Source of the DNA: Polyangiaceae bacterium
GTDB lineage: Bacteria; Myxococcota_A; Polyangia; Polyangiales; Polyangiaceae
Direction of reading: 5' to 3'
Assembly: GCA_025453595.1 (NCBI GenBank)
Contig: JALOQB010000009.1
Location: 1-43,957 of the forward strand
DNA length: 43,957 nucleotides
Part shown: one piece after another, positions 34,320-42,857 of the stretch
Numbering within the stretch: position 1 is the stretch's first letter
Layout: each line of letters opens with the position of its first letter
Translations under genes and position numbers: made by a program
The notes under the pieces: generated by a model
What the model was told of the DNA's origin: nothing
The model's database searches: none
Seen by the model: the letters and a program-made list of their open reading frames with translations, nothing else

Positions 34320-35954
34320 ATGTCCTTGCGCGAAGAGAACCTTGAGCGGCTGCAGAACGAGACCTTCGATGTGGTGATCCTCGGGGGCGGCATCAACGGG
34401 GCCGTGTCGGCCGCCTGCCTCTCGGCCCGCGGCCTGCGGGTGGCCCTCCTCGACCGGGGTGACTTCGCCGGCTTCACCAGCCAGCAGTCGTCCAACCTGG
34501 CCTGGGGCGGCATCAAGTACATGGAATCCTTCGAGTTTGGCCTGGTGCACAAGCTCTGCCGCTCCCGCAACCTGCTCCTCCGCAGCTACCCCTCCACCGT
34601 CCAGGAGATCCGCTTCTACCTGGCCCACCAGCGCGGCTTTCGCCATGGCCTGTGGAAGCTCCATATGGGTGCCTGGTTCTACTGGCTCCTGGGCGGTTTC
34701 TTCACCCGCCCGCCGCGGCGCCTGTCGCTGCAGACCATGACCTCGGAGGAGCCCATCGTGAACCAGGAGGGCTGCGACGGCGGGCTCGAGTACAGCGACG
34801 CGTACCTGAAGGACAACGACGCGCGCTTCGTGTTTGGCTTCGTGCGCAAGGCGCTCCAGGAGGGCTGCGCGGCGGTGAACTACGTGGCCTCGCTGGGGGC
34901 CCGGCGCGCCGGGGGCCAGTGGGTGACGCGGGCCCGGGACGAGCGGACCGGGCGCGAGTTCTCCGTGCGGTCCCGGCTGCTGGTCAACGCCTGCGGGCCC
35001 TTCGTCGACGAGCACAACGCCCGGGCCGGGGTGAAGACCCGCCACCGTCACGTGTTCTCCAAGGGGATCCACCTGCTCGTGCCGCGGCTGACGGAGCACC
35101 AGCGGGTGCTCACCTTCTTCGCGGACGACGGCCGGCTCTTCTTCGTGATCCCGATGGGGCCACGCACCTGCATCGGCACCACCGATACCCGGGTCGAGCA
35201 GCCGAACACCCAGGTGACGCCGGAAGACCGGCGCTTTGTCCTGGAGAACATCAACAAGCGGCTGTCGCTGGCGAAGCCGCTGACCGAGGCCGACATCATC
35301 GCCGAGCGCTGCGGCGTGCGCCCCCTGGTGGTGCTGGGGGGCACCTCGGGGCGCGTCGACTGGCTCCAGCTCTCGCGCAAGCACGAGGTCGAGGCCAGCC
35401 CGGATCAGGGGCACATCAGCATCTTCGGGGGCAAGCTGACCGATTGCCTCAACGTGGGCGAGGAGGTGGCGACCCTGGTGCAGCAGCTCGGCGTCACCCT
35501 GCCTCGCCCCGGGGCGCCCTGGTTCGGCGAGCCCCCGGCGGCGGCGCGGCGGCGCTTCTTCCTCCGGGCCGCCGCCGTGGGCCTCGACGACCTCACGGCC
35601 CCCAGCGCCTCCGAGCCCCTCAGCACCCGCCTCTGGCGTCGCTACGGCGAGGATGCCTTCGCCATGCTCGACGCCGTGGAGCAGGACCCGGCCCAGGCCC
35701 GCCAGGTCATCGAGGGGGCCGAGTACATCCGCTGCGAGCTCGAGCATGCGGCTCGCTGCGAGATGATCACCACCCTCGAAGACTTCCTGCGGCGGCGCTC
35801 CAAGGTCGCGCTGGTCATGAGGGACGACCAGATCCTCGCGGCCCCCGGGCTGCTGGCGGCCTGCCGGATCCTCTTCGGTGACCAGGCCCAGGCTCGCCTC
35901 GACGAGTGGCGCCACGAGCGCTTCCCCTCGCCTCAGCGCCTCGCCGCCGAGTGA
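34320..35954 (+). CDS. glpD: FAD-dependent glycerol-3-phosphate dehydrogenase
   Basis: 544 residues from ATG 34320 (MSLREENLERLQ, the usual GlpD/GlpA opening). Oxidises sn-glycerol-3-phosphate to dihydroxyacetone phosphate, passing electrons to quinone at the membrane. FAD motif VVILGGGINGAVSAA, LLDRGDFAGFTSQQSSNLAW and GGIKYME near the start, YSDAYLKDNDARFV, GPFVDEHN, SKGIHLLVPR, IPMGPRTCIGTTDT and the C-terminal helical domain with EYIRCELEHAARCEMITTLEDFLRRRS, the family signature. ATG 34290 in frame is an alternative start; neither has a good ribosome site. No glycerol kinase or facilitator adjoins it. Its stop abuts that of the convergent small gene. Confidence 0.94.
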   Translation: MSLREENLERLQNETFDVVILGGGINGAVSAACLSARGLRVALLDRGDFAGFTSQQSSNLAWGGIKYMESFEFGLVHKLCRSRNLLLRSYPSTVQEIRFYLAHQRGFRHGLWKLHMGAWFYWLLGGFFTRPPRRLSLQTMTSEEPIVNQEGCDGGLEYSDAYLKDNDARFVFGFVRKALQEGCAAVNYVASLGARRAGGQWVTRARDERTGREFSVRSRLLVNACGPFVDEHNARAGVKTRHRHVFSKGIHLLVPRLTEHQRVLTFFADDGRLFFVIPMGPRTCIGTTDTRVEQPNTQVTPEDRRFVLENINKRLSLAKPLTEADIIAERCGVRPLVVLGGTSGRVDWLQLSRKHEVEASPDQGHISIFGGKLTDCLNVGEEVATLVQQLGVTLPRPGAPWFGEPPAAARRRFFLRAAAVGLDDLTAPSASEPLSTRLWRRYGEDAFAMLDAVEQDPAQARQVIEGAEYIRCELEHAARCEMITTLEDFLRRRSKVALVMRDDQILAAPGLLAACRILFGDQAQARLDEWRHERFPSPQRLAAE

Positions 35955-36428
35955 TCAGCGCGGCGGTGGGCCCGCCGTCAGGTGCGGGTGTTTTTGCCGG
36001 TACTGCTCGAGCAGCCACCCCTCGGCCTCCAGCATCGAGTCAAACTGCTGGCAGGGCCACTTGTCGCTGTTGCCCTGGGTCAGCCAGTCGAAGGCGGTCA
36101 GGATGTAGCGGGTGAACTTGTCCCGCGTGACCCGCGCTTCTGCCACGGAGACCGGCCTGAGCACGTCCCGGTGCCGGTAGAAGATCTCGGAGGCCCCCTT
36201 GCGCGTCGTCGCGTCCACCGAGAGCGGGTCGAAGCGCTGCATGTCGATCAGCCACAGCAGCGGCTTCCCCCGGCGCGCCAGCTGGGTGTACTCGAAGAAC
36301 GCATCCTGGTACTCGTCGAGGCACGGCAGCGGCCCCTGGTAGATGACGTCGACGATCGGGAGGCGCTTCACCTGGATCGTGATCGCCTTCTTCCTCGATT
36401 GCCACTGGCCTCGTGCGTCGATGCTCAC
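35955..36428 (-). CDS. Small protein resembling STAS/SpoIIAA-like domain proteins
   Basis: 157 residues from GTG 36428, soluble, no signal peptide. The beta-alpha pattern (VKRLPIVDVIYQGPLP, FFEYTQLARRGKPLLWLIDM, EAEGWLLEQYRQK) resembles the STAS-like fold of small myxobacterial proteins, but I cannot name a family with certainty. A good -10 element lies so close to the GTG that the mRNA may be leaderless. It faces glpD with stops touching. Function unknown. Confidence 0.75.
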   Translation of the reverse strand: MSIDARGQWQSRKKAITIQVKRLPIVDVIYQGPLPCLDEYQDAFFEYTQLARRGKPLLWLIDMQRFDPLSVDATTRKGASEIFYRHRDVLRPVSVAEARVTRDKFTRYILTAFDWLTQGNSDKWPCQQFDSMLEAEGWLLEQYRQKHPHLTAGPPPR

Positions 36429-36436
36429 CGTTCTTT

Positions 36437-36442
36437 AATATA
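36437..36442 (-). promoter_or_regulatory. -10 element (TATATT) close to the GTG at 36428
   Basis: On the minus strand TATATT lies eight bases from the start codon, in the AT-richer 158-base gap 36429-36586. A start site about seven bases downstream would leave almost no leader. No clear -35 hexamer 17 bases upstream. Confidence 0.45.
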
Positions 36443-36586
36443 ACCCCATTAGCACCCAGAAATCACCTTGTTTTCAGGCAAATAAATCGATCTTTGTCTC
36501 ATTCAGGGATGGTTGGTGAAGGTACGATCACCACCGGGTATTCCAGCCGCGCACACCTGCGCCGCCCGCCGCAGAGGCCCGGCGGC

Positions 36587-37969
36587 TCAGCCCGTCGCCC
36601 CGGGGGCCGGCAAGGTACGGGCGAGATCGAGCAGCTGCTCGCGGGTGTTGAGGGCGGGCTCCTCCAGGACCCGATCCAGCAGGGCTTCCAGCATCTGGCC
36701 GATGTGGCGGCCCGGGCGCAGCCCAAGCTCACGCATGAGGTCGTTCCCGTTGAGGGCCAGGGCCTTCGTGGAGAGGGCGTCGCCGGCGGCCAGCACCCGG
36801 GCCGCCCGCTCCCGGAGCTGCTCGACGCGCTCCAGCTCGTCCGGGGCCGGGCGCCCCTTGCCCAGGACGTCGGCCCGGCACAGGGCATAGAGGTCTTCCA
36901 TACGCTCGCGGGTGACGCGGCGAATCCAGCGACGTACGGCGCTGTCGGTCCAGGAGGGTTCGTAGCAGACGAGGTGGTGACGGACGAGGTGGACGATGCG
37001 GGCGCGGTCGTCGTTGGAGAAGCGTAGGCGCTGGAGGATGGGGTCAGCGATCTCGGCGCCGATGCGCTCGTGCTCGTGGAAGGTGTAGTCGCTGGTCCTG
37101 TCGCTGAAGGCGCGGCTCTGGGGCTTGCCGATGTCGTGAAAGAGGGCGGCGAGGCGCAGGATGGGGTCGCCCTCGCAGGCGTCGAGGCATGCCATGGAGT
37201 GGCCCCAGACGTCGAAGACATGCCAGCGGTTCTGCTCGCAGCCGTGGGTGGCCACCAGCTCGGGGCAGGTGACATCGAGGATCCCGGTGCGGAGCATGAC
37301 GTCGAAGGAGGCGCTGGGGCGCCGGGCCTTCATGGTCTTGATCCACTCGTCGTGGACGCGCTCGGGGCTGACCTTGCGGAAGGTGGCGAGGGTGGCGCCG
37401 ATCGCGGCCTCGGTGGCGGGGTCGAGGGTGGCCTCCAGGGTGGAGACAAAGCGGGCGGCGCGCAGCACCCGGAGGCCGTCTTCCCCGAAGCGCTCCTCGG
37501 GGACGCCGACGGCGCGGACGACCCGCTGCTCCAGGTCGCGGAGGCCGCCGAAGGGGTCGACCAGCTCGTGGCGTTCGAGGTCGAAGGCGATGGCGTTGAC
37601 GGTGAAGTCGCGGCGGGCCAGGTCCTCGGTGATCTCGGTGAGGTACCGCACCTCGTCGGGGCGCCGCCCGTCGGTGTAGGCCCCCTCCCCTCGGAGGGTG
37701 GTCACCTCGTAGGGCTCACCCCCGAGCAGCACGGTCACGGTGCCATGCTCGATCCCGGTGGGGATCACCCGGGGGAAGAGCCGCTGCACCTCCTGGGGCA
37801 GGGCGTCGGTGCACACGTCGTAGTCCGCGACCTGCTTGCCCCGCAGCAGGTCCCGGATGGAGCCGCCCACCACCCAGGATTTCTTGCCCGCCTGCCGCAG
37901 GCGGCGGCACAGCTCGTGCACCGGTGGGGGGATGGTGGCGGCGATCTGGGCGGTGGTGGGGATTTGCAT
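36587..37969 (-). CDS. cca: CCA tRNA nucleotidyltransferase with HD domain
   Basis: 460 residues. Adds or repairs the CCA end of tRNA. Nucleotidyltransferase motif VVGGSIRDLLRG with ADYDVCTD (the metal-binding Asp pair), then EGAYTDGRRPDEVRY, DLARRDFTVNAIAFDL and DPFGGLRDL, then FGEDGLRVLRAARF. A C-terminal HD domain has LAALFHDIGKPQSR, typical of the bacterial class with 2',3'-cyclic phosphodiesterase-type activity. The start at ATG 37969 gives the normal N-terminus. It lies 38 bases downstream of the TPR gene on the same strand and may be co-transcribed. The AT-richer gap after it holds the promoter of the next gene. Confidence 0.95.
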   Translation of the reverse strand: MQIPTTAQIAATIPPPVHELCRRLRQAGKKSWVVGGSIRDLLRGKQVADYDVCTDALPQEVQRLFPRVIPTGIEHGTVTVLLGGEPYEVTTLRGEGAYTDGRRPDEVRYLTEITEDLARRDFTVNAIAFDLERHELVDPFGGLRDLEQRVVRAVGVPEERFGEDGLRVLRAARFVSTLEATLDPATEAAIGATLATFRKVSPERVHDEWIKTMKARRPSASFDVMLRTGILDVTCPELVATHGCEQNRWHVFDVWGHSMACLDACEGDPILRLAALFHDIGKPQSRAFSDRTSDYTFHEHERIGAEIADPILQRLRFSNDDRARIVHLVRHHLVCYEPSWTDSAVRRWIRRVTRERMEDLYALCRADVLGKGRPAPDELERVEQLRERAARVLAAGDALSTKALALNGNDLMRELGLRPGRHIGQMLEALLDRVLEEPALNTREQLLDLARTLPAPGATG

Positions 37970-38007
37970 GGAGGCTCCGGACGGCCCAGGGGGGCCTGGG
38001 CTGACGC

Positions 38008-39057
38008 TCAGTTGAGCTCGCGACGTGGTCGGTTCTCGAGATCGGACTGGAGGAACGTGAGGGTGATCTCGCGCTCGAGGGCGGCGCGTAGCTCCTCCTC
38101 GATGGTGTCCGCGCCCCCGACGAAGCGCTCGAGGTTACGCTGGTAAAAGAAGACGCGCATGCAGGGGACGTGGGGGCGATCGGGCGGGTTGATCCCGTCA
38201 AAGAGCAGCAGCGTGCGGGGGTCGACGCCGTCGACCACCAGCTCGAAGCCCGGCACGTCGCTCACGAAGATCTCGGCGTAGCGCAGGTACGAGCCCAGCA
38301 CCGCGTCCAGCTGCCCCACGGCCGCCTTGCAGTAGGAGAGAAAGACGTCGCGCGGGGGGCTCCAGGGCGGTGCGGGCTGGGTCAGGTCCAGCTCGCGAGC
38401 CCGCAGGAACGCCTCCGTCGCCGTCGCCTCCTCGCCGGCCTCGGCGCGCACCAGGCCCAGGTAGTACCAGGCCTCCGCATGCTTCGGATCCTTGCTGGCG
38501 GCCTCCTCGATCAGCGGGCTCGCCCGCTCCAGATCGCCCAGCTCGAAGAGCGCCCGCCCCACCAGGAACGTGTGCACCGGGTTCTCGTAAGGCGGCGGCG
38601 GGAGCCTGTCCAGCAGCACCCGCCCCTCGCTCAGCCCCTCCTCACCCTTGCTCACCAGCGCGTCGAACTTGAGCAGCGTCGCGTCCACCAGCTCCTCGTC
38701 GGTCTCCGCCAGCTCGATGGCCATGTCGCACATCTTCACCGCCTCCGCGTAGTCCCGCAGCGGGTGGATGTAGATCTCGGCCGCGTTGAGCATCGCCTCG
38801 AAATAGGTGTCATCCAGGGCGATGGCCTGGCGATAGGCCTCGACCGCCTCCTCCGCGTTGCCTTCGAGGGCGGCGCAGTAGCCGAGCAGGTTGTAAGCCT
38901 CGGGGGACTGGGGATCGAGCTCCAGCGCTCGCCGCGCCGAGGTCTCGGCCCCTCGCGGGTCGTTGCGCGAGATCAATTCCCAACCCCGATCGAGGTGCGC
39001 AGAAAACTGGTCCATGAGAAGGTCGTGACTAGCACTGGTCCGCCTCGCCAGCGACAT
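38008..39057 (-). CDS. TPR protein with a catalytically dead zincin-like C-terminal domain
   Basis: 349 residues if it starts at ATG 39057, which has GGGGAGGGGG nine bases upstream; ATG 39015 is the alternative. The first 230 residues are TPR repeats (PEAYNLLGYCAALEGNAEEA, EAMLNAAEIY, AEAWYYLGLVRAEAGEEATA). The last 100 resemble PF06262-type minimal zincins: IFVSDVPGFELV, VDPRTLLLFDGI, RVFFYQRNLERF, EEELRAALEREITLTF. Where active relatives have HEIAHH, this has REITLT, so the metal site is gone. It could be a scaffold or decoy. Divergent from the YkgJ-type gene with only 34 bases between start codons. Confidence 0.8.
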   Translation of the reverse strand: MSLARRTSASHDLLMDQFSAHLDRGWELISRNDPRGAETSARRALELDPQSPEAYNLLGYCAALEGNAEEAVEAYRQAIALDDTYFEAMLNAAEIYIHPLRDYAEAVKMCDMAIELAETDEELVDATLLKFDALVSKGEEGLSEGRVLLDRLPPPPYENPVHTFLVGRALFELGDLERASPLIEEAASKDPKHAEAWYYLGLVRAEAGEEATATEAFLRARELDLTQPAPPWSPPRDVFLSYCKAAVGQLDAVLGSYLRYAEIFVSDVPGFELVVDGVDPRTLLLFDGINPPDRPHVPCMRVFFYQRNLERFVGGADTIEEELRAALEREITLTFLQSDLENRPRRELN

Positions 39058-39091
39058 TGACGAGACCCCCTCCCCGGGCCACCACCCTCCT

Positions 39092-39475
39092 GTGCCTGGT
39101 CTCCCCTTCGATCCCGCCCTGACCCAGCCCCTCGATTCTCCCGTCGATCCGGCCACCGGCGAGCCCCTCGACTGCACCCGCTGCGGGGCCTGCTGCCACG
39201 CTGGCCCGGGCCGTATCCTCCTCTCCGAGGACGACCTGCTCCGCTGGCGACGCAAGGGCCTCCACCACCTCGCCGATCACACCGACGAGGGCCACTTCGG
39301 CGCCCGTGCCTTCCCCGTCTCGCCCCGGGGGGCCTGTGTCTATTATGACTCCTCCACGGGCCGCACCCTCTGCCAGATCTACGAGGACCGCGCCGAGGTT
39401 TGCCGGGAGTTCCAGGCGGGCTCCTGGCAGTGCCTCGAGTTTCGCCGAGACCGGGGCCTCTCGCCTCGCATCTGA
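39092..39475 (+). CDS. YkgJ-family cysteine-cluster protein
   Basis: 127 residues from GTG 39092. Cys pattern CTRCGACCHAGPGRILLS, later ACVYY, LCQIYEDRAEVCREF and QCLEF, the signature of the YkgJ/Fe-S-oxidoreductase-like cluster family (zinc or Fe-S ligands). Length is standard. Cytosolic. Its promoter must overlap the divergent TPR gene. It precedes the Fe-S assembly regulator by 116 bases, perhaps by design, perhaps by chance. Confidence 0.88.
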   Translation: MPGLPFDPALTQPLDSPVDPATGEPLDCTRCGACCHAGPGRILLSEDDLLRWRRKGLHHLADHTDEGHFGARAFPVSPRGACVYYDSSTGRTLCQIYEDRAEVCREFQAGSWQCLEFRRDRGLSPRI

Positions 39476-39514
39476 AAGCCCGCCAGCCCCGGAGAAATTC
39501 GGGGAAATCGGTGG

Positions 39515-39543
39515 TTGACAGACGGGCAGGGGGCCGCTAAAGC
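39515..39543 (+). promoter_or_regulatory. Sigma-70-type promoter of the isc operon
   Basis: TTGACA (39515-39520) is a perfect -35 hexamer, followed by a 17-base spacer and TAAAGC (39538-39543) as -10. It lies 49 bases upstream of the MerR-family start codon in the only gap before the operon. This is the clearest promoter in the window. Confidence 0.7.
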
Positions 39544-39554
39544 TCACCTAACGT

Positions 39555-39578
39555 AACCCTACAGCGTACGTAAGGGTT
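39555..39578. promoter_or_regulatory. Inverted repeat just after the isc -10, candidate operator
   Basis: AACCCT (39555-39560) and AGGGTT (39573-39578) are separated by 12 bases, immediately downstream of the -10 and around the expected start site. A site here would repress by blocking polymerase, whereas classic MerR sites lie between -35 and -10. It is the natural candidate site for the adjacent regulator. Confidence 0.45.
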
Positions 39579-39591
39579 GGGATGAAGGGCG

Positions 39592-40191
39592 ATGCAGAAC
39601 CGGGTCCATTTGCCGCTGGCACAGAGAGAACCGCGCGAGACGCGCGGGGGCGTGCCGTCGCTGGTGGTGCCCGGTGGGGCCGAGGGGGAAGAGGGGGGCG
39701 AGCTGCTGCAGGTGGGGGGCCTGGCGAAGGCAGCGGGGCGCACGGTGCGGGCGATCCATCTGTACGAGGAGCTGGGGCTGGTGAAGCCCCACGGCCGGTC
39801 GAAGGGGAAGTTCCGGCTCTTCGATCAAGAGGCGCTGCTGCGGGTGCGGTGGATAGCGAAGATGCAGGATCTGGGTCTGACGCTGGCGCAGATCCAGAGC
39901 ATCGTGCGGGAGTGGGAGCAGGCGCCGTCGGCGCCCGGGGCGATGAGGCTGATGAGGTCGACGTACCGGTCGAAGCTGGCGGAGACGCGGGCGCAGATCG
40001 CGCGGCTGCGTTCCCTCGAGGTCGAGCTGGCGGCGAGCCTGAATTACCTGGAGACGTGTGACACCTGCGATCCGGAGCGGCTGCTCGGGGCGTGCTCATG
40101 CTGCGAGCGGCACGAGCCCGAGGCGGCGCCGGAGCTGGTGGCGGGCTTCCACGCGGGTCACCGGGTGGGGTCTGGGCTGGAAGACGGATGA
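39592..40191 (+). CDS. MerR-family regulator with C-terminal Cys cluster, likely isc operon regulator
   Basis: 199 residues. MerR winged helix at about 38-105: LLQVGGLAKAAGRTVRAIHL, YEELGLVKPHGRSKGKFRLF and MQDLGLTLAQIQSI, then a long dimer helix (about 115-150). The effector end has Cys156, Cys159, Cys168, Cys170 and Cys171 (CDTCDPERLLGACSCC), comparable in kind though not spacing to the [2Fe-2S] site of SoxR. It is the first gene of the isc operon, the position IscR holds in proteobacteria. Inference: an Fe-S or metal sensor controlling cluster assembly. The 37-residue N-terminal extension is variable-looking, so a later start is possible. Confidence 0.9.
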   Translation: MQNRVHLPLAQREPRETRGGVPSLVVPGGAEGEEGGELLQVGGLAKAAGRTVRAIHLYEELGLVKPHGRSKGKFRLFDQEALLRVRWIAKMQDLGLTLAQIQSIVREWEQAPSAPGAMRLMRSTYRSKLAETRAQIARLRSLEVELAASLNYLETCDTCDPERLLGACSCCERHEPEAAPELVAGFHAGHRVGSGLEDG

Positions 40192-40227
40192 CGGAGGCGG
40201 GCGCCGCGGCGCCCCGGAGAGAGCACC

Positions 40228-41451
40228 ATGGCCATCAAGCTACCGATTTACATGGATTACCACGCCACCACCCCGGTTGACCGGCGGGTGATCGACGAGA
40301 TGCTGCCGTTCTTCACCGATGTCTTCGGCAACGCGGCGAGCCGGAACCACGCGTTCGGCTGGCGCGCCGAGGAGGCGGTCGAGCATGCGCGGGAGCGGGT
40401 GGCGGCGCTGGTGGGGGCCGAGAGCCCGAAGGAGATCGTGTTCACCTCGGGGGCGACCGAGTCGAACAACCTGGCGATCAAGGGGGCCGCCGATTTCTAC
40501 CGGGACAAGGGCAACCACATCATCACCACGGTGATCGAGCACAAGGCGGTGCTGGACACCTGCAAGCGCCTGGAGAAAGAGGGCTTCCAGGTGACCTACC
40601 TGCCGGTCGATGCTCACGGGCGCGTCTCGGCGGAGGCGGTCGAGCAGGCGATCACCGACCGCACGATCCTGGTGTCGGTGATGCTCGCCAACAACGAGGT
40701 CGGGACGGTCCAGCCCATCGAGGAGATCGGCAAGATCACCCGGGCCCGCGGGGTGCTGTTTCACTCGGACGGGGTGCAGGCGGTCGGCAAGATCCCGTTT
40801 GATGTGGTGAAGGCCAGCGTCGATCTGCTCTCGATCACGGCGCACAAGATGTATGGCCCGAAGGGGGTCGGGGCGCTCTACGTGCGGCGGTCCAGGCCGC
40901 GGGTGCGGCTGGTGGCGCAGATGGATGGTGGGGGCCACGAGCGCGGCAACCGCTCCGGGACGCTCAACGTGCCGGGCATCGTGGGGCTGGGCAAGGCCGC
41001 CGAGATCATGCGCCAGGAGGGCCTGGCGGAGGGCGAGCGGCTGCTGGCCCTGCGCGAGCGCCTCTGGAAGAAGCTCAACGCGGCCATCGATGACATCCAC
41101 CTCAACGGCCACCCGGAGCACCGCCTCCCGGGGAACCTGAACGTGGCCTTCGCCTACGTGGAGGGCGAGGCGATGATGATGGCCATCAAGGACGTGGCCG
41201 TGTCCTCGGGCTCGGCCTGCACCAGCGCCAGCCTCGAACCCTCTTACGTGCTGCGCTCGATGGGCGTCGGCGAAGAGATGGCTCACTCGAGCATCCGCTT
41301 CGGCCTGGGGCGCTTCACCACGGAAGAAGAGGTCGATTTCGTGGCCGATCTGGTCATCGAGAAGGTCAACAAGCTCAGGGCGATGAGCCCGCTCTACGAG
41401 ATGGTCAAGGAGGGGATCGACCTCAAGACCATCGAGTGGGCCGCCCACTGA
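40228..41451 (+). CDS. iscS: Cysteine desulfurase IscS
   Basis: 407 residues. PLP enzyme that takes sulfur from L-cysteine for Fe-S clusters and tRNA thiolation. Opening [47 protein letters not shown], the PLP lysine in [12 protein letters not shown] (Lys207), [10 protein letters not shown], and the mobile catalytic loop [14 protein letters not shown] (Cys331), the IscS-type long loop. GGAGAG precedes ATG 40228. It follows the MerR regulator by 36 bases and precedes iscU by 19. Confidence 0.98.
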   Translation: MAIKLPIYMDYHATTPVDRRVIDEMLPFFTDVFGNAASRNHAFGWRAEEAVEHARERVAALVGAESPKEIVFTSGATESNNLAIKGAADFYRDKGNHIITTVIEHKAVLDTCKRLEKEGFQVTYLPVDAHGRVSAEAVEQAITDRTILVSVMLANNEVGTVQPIEEIGKITRARGVLFHSDGVQAVGKIPFDVVKASVDLLSITAHKMYGPKGVGALYVRRSRPRVRLVAQMDGGGHERGNRSGTLNVPGIVGLGKAAEIMRQEGLAEGERLLALRERLWKKLNAAIDDIHLNGHPEHRLPGNLNVAFAYVEGEAMMMAIKDVAVSSGSACTSASLEPSYVLRSMGVGEEMAHSSIRFGLGRFTTEEEVDFVADLVIEKVNKLRAMSPLYEMVKEGIDLKTIEWAAH

Positions 41452-41470
41452 AACGCGCAAGGAGAACGTC

Positions 41471-41875
41471 ATGGCATACAGCGACAAGGTCATCGAGCAC
41501 TACGAGAACCCCCGCAACGTCGGCACCCTCGACAAGAACGACGATGCCGTCGGCACCGGCCTGGTGGGCGCGCCGGCCTGCGGCGACGTGATGCGGCTGC
41601 AGATCAAGGTCAGCGACGAGGGCGTCATCGAGGACGCCAAGTTCAAGACCTTCGGCTGCGGCAGCGCCATCGCCTCGTCCTCGCTGGCCACCGAGTGGCT
41701 CAAGGGCAAGAACATCGACGAGGCCGAGACCATCAAGAACAGCATGATCGCCGAGGAGCTCAACCTCCCGCCGGTCAAGATCCATTGCTCGGTGCTCGCC
41801 GAGGACGCCATCAAGAGCGCCATCGCCGATTACCGCCGCAAGCGCGCCGAGAAGAAAGCCCTCCAGGGAGGTTGA
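41471..41875 (+). CDS. iscU: Fe-S scaffold protein IscU
   Basis: 134 residues. The scaffold on which IscS sulfur and iron are built into [2Fe-2S] clusters. Ligands Cys37 (APACGDVM), Cys63 (FGCGSA) and Cys106 (IHCSVLAEDA), with Asp39, and the LPPVK motif (99-103) recognised by HscA. AAGGAGA lies eight bases before ATG 41471. Canonical gene order. Confidence 0.98.
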   Translation: MAYSDKVIEHYENPRNVGTLDKNDDAVGTGLVGAPACGDVMRLQIKVSDEGVIEDAKFKTFGCGSAIASSSLATEWLKGKNIDEAETIKNSMIAEELNLPPVKIHCSVLAEDAIKSAIADYRRKRAEKKALQGG

Positions 41876-41878
41876 ATC

Positions 41879-42268
41879 ATGGAACCCAGCACCACCGTCT
41901 CCAGCGACGCGCCCAGGCCCGCCGGCCTCGCCGGCGCCTCCTTCTCGCTCACCCCCAAGGCCATCGCCATGGCCAAGAGCCGCTTCCAGAAGCGTGGGAC
42001 CCCGGACGCCGCCCTGCGCCTCGGCGTCCGCGGCGGTGGCTGTTCGGGCTTCAACTACGTCATCGAGTTCAGCGATGACCCCCCGCGCGAGCGGGATCGG
42101 GTCTTCGAGTTCGATGGCGTCCGCGTCTACATCGACAAGAAGAGCCTCGTCTACCTCGCCGGCAGCGTCCTCGACTGGGAATCGACGCTGATGCAGCAGG
42201 GGTTCAAGTTCCGGAACCCCCAGGAGTCCGCCTCCTGCGGCTGCGGTCACTCGTTCACGGTGCGCTGA
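41879..42268 (+). CDS. iscA: A-type Fe-S carrier IscA
   Basis: 129 residues, slightly longer than the usual 107 because of an N-terminal extension (MEPSTTVSSDAPRPAGLAG). Cluster ligands Cys55 (GGGCSGFNY) and Cys120-Gly-Cys122 (ASCGCGHSF). Transfers clusters to target proteins. GGGAGGT at the end of iscU serves as its ribosome site, and the two genes are three bases apart. A later start is possible, but no good internal site is seen. Confidence 0.96.
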   Translation: MEPSTTVSSDAPRPAGLAGASFSLTPKAIAMAKSRFQKRGTPDAALRLGVRGGGCSGFNYVIEFSDDPPRERDRVFEFDGVRVYIDKKSLVYLAGSVLDWESTLMQQGFKFRNPQESASCGCGHSFTVR

Positions 42269-42269
42269 G

Positions 42270-42809
42270 GTGGCCCTCGATCCGTTCGCCCTCCTCGGCA
42301 TCCCCCCCCGCTTTGACCTCGACATCGAGGCCACCGAGCGGCGCTTCCGCGAGCTCTCCCGCGTGGTCCACCCGGATCGCTTCGCCGGCGCCGGCGCTCA
42401 CGAGCGCCGCCAGGCCCTCGGCCGCTCGATCGACCTCAACGATGCGTGGCGCAAGCTCCGCGACCCCATCTCCCGGGCCGAGGCGCTGCTGCGGGCCCAG
42501 GGCGTCGAGGTGTCCGAGGCCAGCCAGCCCCGCGCCAGCCAGGCCCTCCTCCTCGATTTCATGGAGCTCCGGGAGCAGCTCGCCGAGACCCGCGCCAGCC
42601 GCGATGTCGCCGCGGCCCGCCTCCTCGCCGCCGAGGTGCAGGGGCGCGAGGGCGCCGTGCTTCGCCGCCTCTCCGAGGGGTTTACCCGCCTCGCCGAGGC
42701 CTCCCCCGCCGAGCGCGGCCCCCTCGCCGCCTCGCTGCTGGAAGGCGTGGGCGAGCTGCGCTACGTGCGGCGCTTCCTCGATGAGGTCCGCGCCATCGAA
42801 GAAGACTGA
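42270..42809 (+). CDS. hscB: J-type co-chaperone HscB
   Basis: 179 residues from GTG 42270, one base after the iscA stop. J-domain with FALLGIPPRFDLD, helix II YR-like ERRFRELSRVVHPDRF containing HPD (34-36), then IDLNDAWRKLRDPISRAEALL and a C-terminal three-helix part that binds IscU. Brings IscU to HscA and stimulates its ATPase. Confidence 0.95.
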   Translation: MALDPFALLGIPPRFDLDIEATERRFRELSRVVHPDRFAGAGAHERRQALGRSIDLNDAWRKLRDPISRAEALLRAQGVEVSEASQPRASQALLLDFMELREQLAETRASRDVAAARLLAAEVQGREGAVLRRLSEGFTRLAEASPAERGPLAASLLEGVGELRYVRRFLDEVRAIEED

Positions 42810-42857
42810 CCCGCGGGCCCCCACCTCCGCGCGCCCCGCCTTCCCTCCAGGGTGTTC

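Noticed and set aside
35048..35380. Open frame antisense to glpD
   Set aside because: No motif, Ser/Arg-rich; the glpD frame has full family signatures.
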